This document shows, piece by piece, positions 1 through 5,876 of a DNA stretch of 13,571 nt. The number at the start of each line of letters is the position of its first letter. Position 1 is the stretch's first letter. The stretch comes from an uncultured Bacilli bacterium (GTDB lineage Bacteria > Bacillota_I > Bacilli_A > RF39 > UBA660): positions 1 through 13,571 of the forward strand of contig CANTWP010000031.1 of NCBI GenBank assembly GCA_947853245.1. The letters run 5' to 3'. The position numbers were made by a program, and so were the translations under genes. The notes under the pieces are model-generated. The model worked only from the letters and a program-made list of their open reading frames with translations. It was not told where the DNA came from and did no database searches.

Positions 1-461
1 CTAATGATCAAACAATACTTGATGTAGCTCATAAAAAAGGAATTAAAGCTCGTCGTGGTAGAGCGGGAGCTGCTAATATTATTCCGTCTTCTACAGGTGC
101 GGCTAGTGCTTTAGGACTTGTTATTCCTGAACTAGCTGGTAAATTAGATGGTAGTGCATTAAGAGTTCCTGTTACTGATGGTTCAGTAGTAGATTTAACT
201 TTAGAATTATCAAAAAATGTTACTAAAGAAGAGATAAATGAAGTATTTAAAAATAATACTAGTGAAACCCTTGCTTTTACAATAGATCCAATTGTTTCTA
301 GTGATGTAATTGGTGAAACAACAGGTGCTTTAGTAGATGGATTACTTACTGATGTACTTGAAGTGGATGGAAAACAACTTGTTAAAGTAATTGCTTGGTA
401 TGATAATGAGTTAGGTTATAGTGCCCAAATGGTTAGAACTGCTAAAGTTTTAATGAAATAA
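1..461 (+). CDS. gap: Glyceraldehyde-3-phosphate dehydrogenase, C-terminal part (5' end outside the window)
   Basis: This is the last ~152 codons of NAD(P)-dependent glyceraldehyde-3-phosphate dehydrogenase, the glycolytic enzyme that makes 1,3-bisphosphoglycerate in the cytoplasm. The first whole codon is at position 3 and the stop TAA is 459-461. Family landmarks seen are NDQTILD just after the catalytic-cysteine region (the cysteine itself lies upstream of the window), the phosphate-binding loop RAGAANIIPSSTGAA, the S-loop region LDGSALRVPVTDGSVVDLT, and the C-terminal signature WYDNELGYS. The usual form of that last motif is WYDNEWGYS or WYDNETGYS, so the substitution is ordinary. The product passes directly to Pgk, encoded 0.8 kb downstream, but a terminator and an unrelated prepilin gene lie between, so gap and pgk are probably separate units here. 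Identification is secure. Which gap paralogue it is (glycolytic or gluconeogenic) cannot be told from this part. Confidence 0.97.
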   Translation, partial: NDQTILDVAHKKGIKARRGRAGAANIIPSSTGAASALGLVIPELAGKLDGSALRVPVTDGSVVDLTLELSKNVTKEEINEVFKNNTSETLAFTIDPIVSSDVIGETTGALVDGLLTDVLEVDGKQLVKVIAWYDNELGYSAQMVRTAKVLMK

Positions 462-470
462 TTTAAAATA

Positions 471-507
471 AAAAATAGAAATAATTTTTAAAAATTTCTA
501 TTTTTTT
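471..507 (+). terminator. Intrinsic terminator after gap
   Basis: A 12-bp perfect stem (471-482 with 494-505, core AAATAGAAAT/ATTTCTATTT) encloses an 11-nt AT-rich loop and runs into a T tract, starting 9 bp after the gap stop codon. The stem has only one G-C pair, so it is weak thermodynamically, but position and T tract fit a rho-independent terminator. Confidence 0.7.
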
Positions 508-584
508 AAATTTTAAAAATAATAAAAAGAATCATGTTATATTTCAAATAGAGGGATATATAAAAATTTTAACTGAAGTATGAT

Positions 585-607
585 AAAAAACCCTTGATAG
601 ACAAGGG
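585..607 (-). terminator. Terminator-like hairpin on the minus strand
   Basis: CCCTTG (591-596) pairs with CAAGGG (602-607) around a 5-nt ATAGA loop. On the + strand the stem is preceded by six A (585-590), so on the minus strand the stem is followed directly by six T, which is the classic intrinsic terminator layout. On the + strand it is followed by AAAAA first, which is not terminator-like. Every recognised gene here is on the + strand, so the transcript it would end is unexplained. Confidence 0.45.
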
Positions 608-689
608 AAAAATTTTTAATAGAGCGAGTGGTTAAGTTATTTACAACTTTTTCTCAACTTTTAGGAAATTAATAATTTAATATTATCAA
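585..689 (-). ncRNA. Possible minus-strand small RNA of about 105 nt
   Basis: Reading the minus strand, a perfect TATAAT lies at 701-696 with a weak TTACAA -35 (724-719, three of six consensus bases) at exactly 17 bp spacing, predicting a start near 689. Transcription would end at the CCCTTG/CAAGGG hairpin with six U at 590-585. The interval has no coding capacity of note. In DNA this AT-rich, a TATAAT by chance is common, so this is a weak prediction that rests mainly on the good terminator. I do not recognise the RNA family. Confidence 0.25.
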
Positions 690-763
690 AAGTTAATTAT
701 ACTTTTATCTATTTTTTCTTGTAAAAATATGGAAAAAATTATAAAATTAAAATAGGTGATATA

Positions 764-1156
764 ATGAAAGATAACAATGGATTTACATTAATAGAAATGA
801 TAGGAATAATAATTTTACTTACAGTAATTATGCTTGTTGTAGCACCGACTATGATTAGTACATTAAAAAACAGTAACACTAAGCGATTTAATGCGTTTAA
901 GGATAATTTAAAAATTGCAGCAGAAAACTATATTGTAGATAATAAAAAAACTTCACTTACTTCAGTTCAGATAAAATTACAGGATTTGTTAGAACTTAAT
1001 TATATTGAAGAAATACCGAAGATTCCTGCTGAGGATCCCTTAGCTGATGATGGTGAAGAACAATTACCAAGTGATGCTTACGTTTTAGCCACAAAAACTT
1101 CTAGTGGTTATAATTATAAACTTTGTAAAACTAGTAGTAATTGTGAGAGTATTTGA
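764..1156 (+). CDS. Type IV prepilin-like / type II secretion pseudopilin-like protein
   Basis: A 130-residue protein with a class III prepilin leader. Short polar residues 1-5 precede G6, then F7-T-L-I-E11 (prepilin peptidase cut between G6 and F7, with E11 at mature position 5), followed by a hydrophobic helix to about residue 28. The rest is a small soluble domain with AENYIVDNK and LLELNYIEEIPKIP segments, as in many Firmicutes single-helix pilins, ending with two cysteines (C121, C127) that could form a pilin-type disulfide loop. Such proteins are inserted in the membrane and assembled into pili, DNA-uptake or secretion pseudopili by a PilB/PilC-type machine. None of that machinery (ATPase, platform protein, peptidase) is in the window, so the gene is an orphan here. 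The start ATG has AGGTGA 4 nt upstream. No terminator was seen before pgk, so read-through into pgk is possible. The family call is strong; the specific role is unknown. Confidence 0.85.
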   Translation: MKDNNGFTLIEMIGIIILLTVIMLVVAPTMISTLKNSNTKRFNAFKDNLKIAAENYIVDNKKTSLTSVQIKLQDLLELNYIEEIPKIPAEDPLADDGEEQLPSDAYVLATKTSSGYNYKLCKTSSNCESI

Positions 1157-1178
1157 TCTTAAGTAAGAGTTTAATTTC

Positions 1179-1207
1179 TTGACTTTGTCATATATATTAC
1201 CTATAAT
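1179..1207 (+). promoter_or_regulatory. Sigma-A promoter of the pgk operon
   Basis: TTGACT (-35, 1179-1184), a 17-bp spacer and a perfect TATAAT (-10, 1202-1207) predict transcription starting near 1214, which gives a leader of about 26 nt before the pgk ATG. It is one of the two best promoters in the window, and its -10 lies inside a palindrome. Confidence 0.85.
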
Positions 1208-1228
1208 TGTTATAGGTATTTAGGTAAT
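1196..1228. promoter_or_regulatory. Nested inverted repeats over the pgk -10 box: candidate operator
   Basis: ACCTATAATTGTTATAGGT (1199-1217) is a perfect palindrome with 8-bp arms and a 3-bp centre covering the -10 hexamer and predicted start. A second perfect pair, ATTACCTA (1196-1203) with TAGGTAAT (1221-1228), shares its left arm and ends right against the AGGAGG ribosome-binding site (1229-1234). Because the left arms lie upstream of the predicted start, this is more likely a DNA-binding site for a repressor than an RNA hairpin. The regulator is unknown. Confidence 0.6.
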
Positions 1229-1239
1229 AGGAGGAACAT

Positions 1240-2424
1240 ATGAAAAAAACTATAAGAGATTTTGAATTAGTCAGTAAAAAGGTAATTATTAGATGCGATT
1301 TTAATGTTCCTATGGAAAATGGCTTAATTACCGATGATAACAGAATTATAGAAAGTTTACCAACAATAATGTATGCGGTAAGCAAGGGTGCTAAAGTTAT
1401 ATTAATGAGTCATTTGGGTCGAGTTAAGGAACCAAAGGATAAAAAAATTTATAGTTTGAAACCTGTTGCGGAAAAACTTAGTTCTTTATTAGATAAGAAA
1501 GTAGTATTTGTTCCAGAAACTCGTGGATCAAAATTAGAACAAGCTATATCAAATTTACAAAATGGCGATGTATTACTTATGGAGAATACTCGCTTTGAAG
1601 ATTTAAATGGAAAATTAGAGAGCACTAATGATCCTGTTTTAGCAGAATATTGGGCTTCTTTAGGTGATATATTTATCAATGATGCTTTTGGTACTTGTCA
1701 TCGTTGTCATGCTTCTAATGTTGGAATAGCATCTAGAATACCTAATGGAGTAGGCTTTTTAATAGAAAAAGAGTTAAAATATTTGCTTGAAGCGGTAGAA
1801 AATCCTAAAAGACCTTTTACTGTTATTTTAGGTGGTGCAAAAGTTGTTGATAAAATAAGTGTTATTGAAAATTTAGCTAGTAAAGCAGACTATATCTTAA
1901 TAGGTGGAGCCATGGCTTATACCTTTTTAATGGCCAGTGGTTTACCAGTAGGAAAATCTTTAGTTGACAAGGATAGTCTAGATTTTTGTAGAAGAGTATT
2001 AGATAAATATCCCGATAAAATAATTTTACCCATAGATGGTGTTTATTCTGATAGTTTGGATGGAAAAGGAAGAATCAAGGAATGTTTTTTAAGTGATGTT
2101 ACTTATGATGATATTGGTGTCGATATTGGTTCTAGTACTATTAAAGTTTTTAAACAATATATAGATGATAGTAATACTATTATTTGGAATGGCCCATTAG
2201 GTTTATTTGAAAATGAAAAATTCGCTAATGGTACAAAGAAAATAATGCAAGTTTTAGCAGAATCTGGGAAAACTACAATAATAGGTGGTGGAGATACAGC
2301 TTTTGCAGCAAGTAAATTTTGCTTTAAAGAAAGATTTACGCTTGTGTCTACAGGTGGTGGAGCTTCATTAGAATTGCTTGAAGGTAAAATATTACCAGGA
2401 GTTGGTGTTATAGATGATAAATGA
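1240..2424 (+). CDS. pgk: Phosphoglycerate kinase
   Basis: Full-length (394 residues) cytoplasmic phosphoglycerate kinase, which transfers the acyl phosphate of 1,3-bisphosphoglycerate to ADP. Landmarks are the family signature VIIRCDFNVP (16-25), SHLGR (57-61), MENTRF (114-119), the substrate loop FGTCHRCHAS (150-159), GGAKVVDKI (198-206), WNGPLGLFE (316-324), the nucleotide-binding GGGDTAFAA (349-357) and STGGGASLELLEGK (370-383). The substrate loop normally reads GTAHRAHAS; here both alanines are cysteine (C153, C156), forming an uncommon CHRCH sequence. The start ATG has a perfect AGGAGG 5 nt upstream. It is the first gene of a five-gene operon and its last 11 bp overlap the next gene. 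Identity is certain. Confidence 0.98.
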   Translation: MKKTIRDFELVSKKVIIRCDFNVPMENGLITDDNRIIESLPTIMYAVSKGAKVILMSHLGRVKEPKDKKIYSLKPVAEKLSSLLDKKVVFVPETRGSKLEQAISNLQNGDVLLMENTRFEDLNGKLESTNDPVLAEYWASLGDIFINDAFGTCHRCHASNVGIASRIPNGVGFLIEKELKYLLEAVENPKRPFTVILGGAKVVDKISVIENLASKADYILIGGAMAYTFLMASGLPVGKSLVDKDSLDFCRRVLDKYPDKIILPIDGVYSDSLDGKGRIKECFLSDVTYDDIGVDIGSSTIKVFKQYIDDSNTIIWNGPLGLFENEKFANGTKKIMQVLAESGKTTIIGGGDTAFAASKFCFKERFTLVSTGGGASLELLEGKILPGVGVIDDK

Positions 2425-2833
2425 TTATCGAATAAGATCTGGAATTAATAAAGATGATAAGGAAGAGCTAAGAAAGCTTTCTTTATATCTTCAAGAATTA
2501 GAACAATCAAATCCCAATCTTTGTAAACAGTTAAATGAAATAGTTGAAAATAATCCAAAAATTTTATTTGAACCACAAAAAATAGATGAAAATATTAAAT
2601 TTCCAATACGTGATTTAGCGTTTATCTATCTATCAGAAGAAATTATAGGTCATTTTCTTTGTATATTTGGGCGCGAAATAACTAAGTTTGGATATAAAAC
2701 TAATGTAACAATAGAAGAGGAATATATGGGTAGTAGCATTCCGAGTAATTATTTTGATGAATATATTATGAATCGTTTAAAAGGAAATTTGTCATTGGAA
2801 TTTAAAGTAAATGAAAAAAACAATCAAAAATAA
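2414..2833 (+). CDS. Unrecognised 139-residue soluble protein in the pgk operon
   Basis: I do not recognise this protein. It is 139 residues, acidic to neutral, with no signal peptide or membrane segment. The N-terminal half (about 15-60) looks helical and charged (KDDKEELRKLSLYLQELEQ), and the second half contains a more hydrophobic stretch, FPIRDLAFIYLSEEIIGHFLCIFG (63-86), split here only by description. The start ATG overlaps the pgk end by 11 bp and an AGGAG lies 12 nt upstream inside pgk (2397-2401). The 3' end overlaps the next gene by 23 bp. This packing implies translational coupling and that it is a real gene. The position between pgk and a membrane glycolipid pair suggests either a glycolytic or an envelope accessory role, but nothing in the sequence chooses between them. 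Confidence 0.8.
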   Translation: MINDYRIRSGINKDDKEELRKLSLYLQELEQSNPNLCKQLNEIVENNPKILFEPQKIDENIKFPIRDLAFIYLSEEIIGHFLCIFGREITKFGYKTNVTIEEEYMGSSIPSNYFDEYIMNRLKGNLSLEFKVNEKNNQK

Positions 2834-3830
2834 ATTTAGTTTTTTATTTCTTCTTTTATTAACGATTATAGTTTTGTATTTTTCATTAAAAGATGATTTT
2901 GATAGTGTTATTTATGAACTTAGAACTGCTAATATTTGGTGGTTATTAGTTGCTGTTGCACTAACAATTGCGTATTACATTTTGTCTAGCATTGGTATGC
3001 ATAGAATAATTAGAAAATATAATAATAATTATACTCTTTGGCAGGTTATAAAACTAAAATTTAAAACGAAGTTTTTTGATTCTGTTACACCAACATCTAC
3101 TGGTGGACAACCTTATCAAATTTATTCTTTAACATCTAGTGGTATTAGTGTGTTAGATAGTACTAATATTTGTTTACAGAATTTTGTCGCATTTCAGGTG
3201 GCATTAGTTTTAGTAGGAGTGATAGCAGTCTTATCGAACCAGATTTTACATTTATTTCCAGAAAATAATTTTTTAAAGTTATTAGTTTTAATTGGTTTTT
3301 TAATAAATACTGGTATTGCAGCATTCTTATTTCTTGTTTCATTTACCAAAAAATTTAATAAATTTATTTATCGTAAGATTATAAATATTGCTTTAAAATT
3401 ACATTTGATTAAGGATATTGAAAAAACCAATGAGATGTATGCTGAATATGTGGAGAATGTTAAACGTGGAACTACTTCTCTTATGAAAAATAAAAAAGAA
3501 TTTATTTTAATCGTATGTTTAAATTTTATTGGTTTATGTTTAAATTATTTAGTTCCTTTAGCAATTCTTTATAGCACAGGTGATTATCATAGTTTTGGTC
3601 CTTTTGAGTGTGTTGTAGCATCTGCTTATGTTCTTTTGATGGGGTCATTTATTCCCTTACCAGGTGGAACTGGTGGATTAGAATACGGATTTGTATCTTT
3701 CTTTGGTAATTTCTTAAAAGGTGGAAAACTTACTGCTTTAATGTTAATGTGGCGTTTTGTAACATATTATTTAATAATGATATTAGGTGCTATTGCTTTA
3801 AATATTAGAAAGAAAGATGATGTGATATGA
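2811..3830 (+). CDS. Flippase-like integral membrane protein (lysylphosphatidylglycerol synthase TM / UPF0104 family)
   Basis: A 339-residue polytopic membrane protein of the family that covers the membrane half of MprF and the YbhN/AglD-type proteins. Hydrophobic segments are visible near residues 9-25, 43-63, 120-143, 154-177, 230-254, 266-285 and 308-331. Family motifs are TPTSTGGQPYQIY (93-105) and the highly conserved FIPLPGGTGGLEYGF (280-294). It lacks the C-terminal aminoacyl-transferase domain of full MprF, so lysyl-lipid synthesis is not expected. In several Firmicutes such stand-alone proteins are encoded next to diacylglycerol glycosyltransferases, as here, and lipid or glycolipid flipping is the usual inference. 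The ribosome-binding site is weak (GGAA, 10 nt upstream), so translation probably depends on coupling to the preceding gene, which it overlaps by 23 bp. Its stop overlaps the next start as ATGA. Confidence 0.9.
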   Translation: MKKTIKNKFSFLFLLLLTIIVLYFSLKDDFDSVIYELRTANIWWLLVAVALTIAYYILSSIGMHRIIRKYNNNYTLWQVIKLKFKTKFFDSVTPTSTGGQPYQIYSLTSSGISVLDSTNICLQNFVAFQVALVLVGVIAVLSNQILHLFPENNFLKLLVLIGFLINTGIAAFLFLVSFTKKFNKFIYRKIINIALKLHLIKDIEKTNEMYAEYVENVKRGTTSLMKNKKEFILIVCLNFIGLCLNYLVPLAILYSTGDYHSFGPFECVVASAYVLLMGSFIPLPGGTGGLEYGFVSFFGNFLKGGKLTALMLMWRFVTYYLIMILGAIALNIRKKDDVI

Positions 3831-5050
3831 GAATAGGTTTATTTACTGACACTTATCCTCCTTATATTAATGGTGTTTCTACTAGTACTATGATGTTAAA
3901 AAAAGCCCTTGAAAAAGAAGGACATCATGTTTATGTAGTTACTGTTAATCCAAGAAATTTGAAATTTGTTTACGAGGAAAAAGAGCATATCTTAAGGATG
4001 CCAGGTATTCCAACTGGAATTTATGATTATCGCTTAACGGAAATTTATTCTATTAAAGCTTTAAATCGCATAAAAAAATGGCATTTAGATGTTATTCATA
4101 CACAGACTGAGTTTGGTGTTGGAACCTTTGCTAGAGTTATAGCTAAACAATATAAAATACCTTTAGTTCATACTTATCATACAATGTATGAAGATTATGT
4201 TGGTTATATAACTAAAGGTCATTTTGATAAATCTAGTAAGAAATTAGTAGAATATTTAACAAAGTTTTATTGTGATAAAACAGTAGAAGAATTAATTGTT
4301 CCAACAAAGAAGACATATGAATTGTTTAAAGGAAAATACAAATATGATAGAAATGTACACATAATTCCAACTGGTATTGAAATTGAACGTTTTTATGATG
4401 AAAATATTAATAAAAAAAGAGTTAATGATATAAGAAAGAAATATAATATTAAGAATAACGATTTTGTTATTTTATATGTAGGACGTTTAGGATATGAGAA
4501 AAGTGTAGATTTCTTGATTGATTGTCAAACTACTTTTGTAAAAAAAGATCCTAATTGTAAATTAATGATTGTTGGTGATGGCCCAGATTTACCAAAATTT
4601 CAAAACCAGGTTAAGAAATTAAAATTAGATAATAATGTTATTTTTACTGGTAAAGTTCCTTGGGAGGATGTACCACTATATTATAATTTATGTAGTGTAT
4701 TTTCTACAGCGTCACAAACAGAAACACAAGGACTTACTGTTATAGAGGCAATGGCTGCAGGTAGACCTGTAATATGCATCGATGATGAAAGTTTTAGAAA
4801 TGTTGTTGTAGATGGCTTAGATGGTTATTTATTTAAAAATAAGCGTCAATATAAAAAGATCATTTCTGATTTGTTAGAACATGAAGAAATAGTCAAAAAA
4901 TTAGGAAAGCAAGCTCGTATTAGTAGTGAAGTTTATTCTTCAAAATATTTTGCTAAAAGAGCATTAGATGTTTATGAACTTGCAATAAAAAAATGTGAAA
5001 AGAAAAGTTTTAAAGAAAAATTGAAAGAGGTTGTTTATGGAAAAAAATAA
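3827..5050 (+). CDS. GT4 glycosyltransferase, probable 1,2-diacylglycerol 3-glucosyltransferase
   Basis: A 407-residue GT-B fold glycosyltransferase of family GT4. Seen are the N-terminal acceptor-side MRIGLFTDTYPPYINGVSTS (1-20), HTYHTMYEDY (115-124), a second-domain start VILYVGRLGYEKS (214-226), MIVGDGPD (247-254) and the catalytic EX7E motif (E299 to E307 in ETQGLTVIE). The N-terminal pattern and HTYHTMYEDY stretch are those of the monoglucosyl-diacylglycerol synthases of low-GC Gram-positives, which move glucose from UDP-glucose to diacylglycerol to make membrane glycolipid and, in many species, the lipoteichoic acid anchor. A lysine-rich C-terminal tail (388-407) would suit peripheral membrane binding. 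Coupling by ATGA to the flippase-like gene supports a shared lipid role. The donor sugar and anomeric outcome are inferred, and mannosyl transfer (PimA-like) is an alternative. Confidence 0.87.
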   Translation: MRIGLFTDTYPPYINGVSTSTMMLKKALEKEGHHVYVVTVNPRNLKFVYEEKEHILRMPGIPTGIYDYRLTEIYSIKALNRIKKWHLDVIHTQTEFGVGTFARVIAKQYKIPLVHTYHTMYEDYVGYITKGHFDKSSKKLVEYLTKFYCDKTVEELIVPTKKTYELFKGKYKYDRNVHIIPTGIEIERFYDENINKKRVNDIRKKYNIKNNDFVILYVGRLGYEKSVDFLIDCQTTFVKKDPNCKLMIVGDGPDLPKFQNQVKKLKLDNNVIFTGKVPWEDVPLYYNLCSVFSTASQTETQGLTVIEAMAAGRPVICIDDESFRNVVVDGLDGYLFKNKRQYKKIISDLLEHEEIVKKLGKQARISSEVYSSKYFAKRALDVYELAIKKCEKKSFKEKLKEVVYGKK

Positions 5051-5762
5051 ACTTGTAGTGGGAAATCATAAAAACTATATGAATTTAAATGATATTTCAA
5101 AATTCTTAAAAAAAGCTAACGAAAAAATAACTACTAAACAAGTTGTTATTTGTCCATCTAGTATTTACATCCCTTATTTTATTAAACATGATTATGATGT
5201 GGGGGTACAAAATATAGAAATAATAAAACCTTTTACTGGTGAAGTTACTGTTAGTCAAGTATTAGAGTTAGAAGTTAATTATGTAATTGTTGGTCATTCT
5301 GACAGATTGAAAAATTTTAATGAAGAAGATAAAGAAATTAACAAAAAGATATTGGAGATTGTAAATAGTAATTTAAAAGCAATAGTATGTATAGGCGAAA
5401 CTTTAGAAGAAAAAAACTTATTTAAAACGGAAAAATCTTTAAAGCGTCAAATAACTAATTATTTTGATAATATCCCAATTGAAAAAATGAATAATGTCAT
5501 AGTAGCATATGAACCTATTTGGACAGTTGGTACTGGGAAAAATGTTACTTTAGCGGATTTAAAAAATAATATTAATTATATTAAAAACTTATTTAAAAAA
5601 ATATATAATGTTGATATTAGTGTGTTGTATGGTGGTAGTATTAATTCATCAAATATTGAAAAATTTAATAAATTAGAGGATATCGATGGCTTTTTAGTTG
5701 GAGAGTCTTCTACTAATATAGATGAATTTTTAAAGATAATAGAAGTTGTTGTAAACCAATAA
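5037..5762 (+). CDS. tpiA: Triosephosphate isomerase, divergent
   Basis: A 241-residue TIM-barrel triosephosphate isomerase interconverting dihydroxyacetone phosphate and glyceraldehyde 3-phosphate. Catalytic residues are visible: N10 and K12 (GNHKNY), H87 (VGHSDR) and E159 in AYEPIWTVGTGK (158-168, the mobile loop); the phosphate-binding LYGGSINSSN (197-206) and GFLVGESS (218-225) are present. It is unusual in two places. The normal GNWKMN reads GNHKNY, and the nearly invariant glutamate of GHSER is aspartate (D89). The protein is also about 10 residues shorter than typical. The start is set at ATG 5037, with AAAGAGG 6 nt upstream; a TTG at 5031 directly abuts that site and is not credible. 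The gene overlaps the glycosyltransferase gene by 14 bp and ends the operon. The family is certain; full activity is likely but not proven. Confidence 0.93.
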   Translation: MEKNKLVVGNHKNYMNLNDISKFLKKANEKITTKQVVICPSSIYIPYFIKHDYDVGVQNIEIIKPFTGEVTVSQVLELEVNYVIVGHSDRLKNFNEEDKEINKKILEIVNSNLKAIVCIGETLEEKNLFKTEKSLKRQITNYFDNIPIEKMNNVIVAYEPIWTVGTGKNVTLADLKNNINYIKNLFKKIYNVDISVLYGGSINSSNIEKFNKLEDIDGFLVGESSTNIDEFLKIIEVVVNQ

Positions 5763-5772
5763 CTTCTTTTTT
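5741..5772 (+). terminator. Intrinsic terminator overlapping the tpiA stop codon
   Basis: GAAGTTGTT (5742-5750) pairs with AATAACTTC (5758-5766) around a 7-nt loop, with one G-U pair, and six T follow (5767-5772). The tpiA TAA (5760-5762) lies in the 3' arm. This ends the pgk-tpiA operon just before spo0A. Confidence 0.8.
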
Positions 5773-5785
5773 ATTCAAAAGACAA

Positions 5786-5834
5786 AAAATCGTTCGACAA
5801 AATTAGATATTTTTCATTCTAGATTAACGATTTT
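5786..5834. repeat. Inverted repeat in the spo0A upstream region
   Basis: AAAATCGTT (5786-5794) and AACGATTTT (5826-5834) are perfect 9-bp inverted arms separated by 31 bp. The left arm overlaps the Spo0A box by two bases and the right arm sits in the spacer just upstream of the -10 box, so the pair frames the promoter region. It could be a two-site operator or a back-up hairpin behind the tpiA terminator. Confidence 0.45.
5793..5799 (-). promoter_or_regulatory. Exact Spo0A box (0A box) upstream of spo0A
   Basis: TTCGACA on the + strand is the complement of TGTCGAA, the consensus site bound by phosphorylated Spo0A in Bacillus and Clostridium. It lies 84 bp before the spo0A start and about 60 bp upstream of the predicted transcription start, a usual place for an activator site. 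In DNA of roughly 30% GC, one or two chance copies would be expected in the whole window, so the support comes from its position in the 90-bp gap before spo0A. Confidence 0.6.
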
Positions 5835-5842
5835 GATTGTAG

Positions 5843-5848
5843 TATAAT
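5843..5848 (+). promoter_or_regulatory. -10 box of the spo0A promoter
   Basis: A perfect TATAAT at 5843-5848 gives a start near 5855 and a leader of about 22 nt. No good -35 is present at 16-18 bp (TAGATT at 5820-5825), which fits a promoter that needs an activator such as Spo0A itself. A sigma-H type promoter was looked for and not seen. Confidence 0.6.
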
Positions 5849-5876
5849 TTAGATGCATAAAGATAGGAGATATAAA

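Larger units (their letters stand above)
462..763. other. Intergenic region between gap and the prepilin gene (302 bp)
   Basis: No open reading frame with a convincing ribosome-binding site is seen on either strand. Contents are the gap terminator (471-507), a CCCTTG/CAAGGG hairpin at 591-607 oriented to terminate minus-strand transcription, two CAACTTTT direct repeats (644-651 and 655-662, 11 bp apart), a possible minus-strand promoter at 696-724, and the ribosome-binding site of the prepilin gene (AGGTGA, 754-759). No tRNA or riboswitch fold was recognised. Confidence 0.7.

Noticed and set aside
637..645. TTATTTACA as a DnaA box with oriC-like repeats
   Set aside because: It differs from TTATNCACA, is a single copy, and no dnaA or dnaN gene is nearby.
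719..745. TTGTAA and TATAAA as a promoter for the prepilin gene
   Set aside because: The spacing is only 15 bp and the -35 is poor; the gene surely has a promoter in this region but I cannot place it.
1197..1385. Minus-strand reading frame of 62 codons over the pgk promoter and 5' end
   Set aside because: It lies opposite pgk and its promoter, has no ribosome-binding site and no family features; it is a shadow of the real gene.
1449..1679. Minus-strand reading frame of 76 codons inside pgk
   Set aside because: Fully opposite a certain gene and without features of a real protein.
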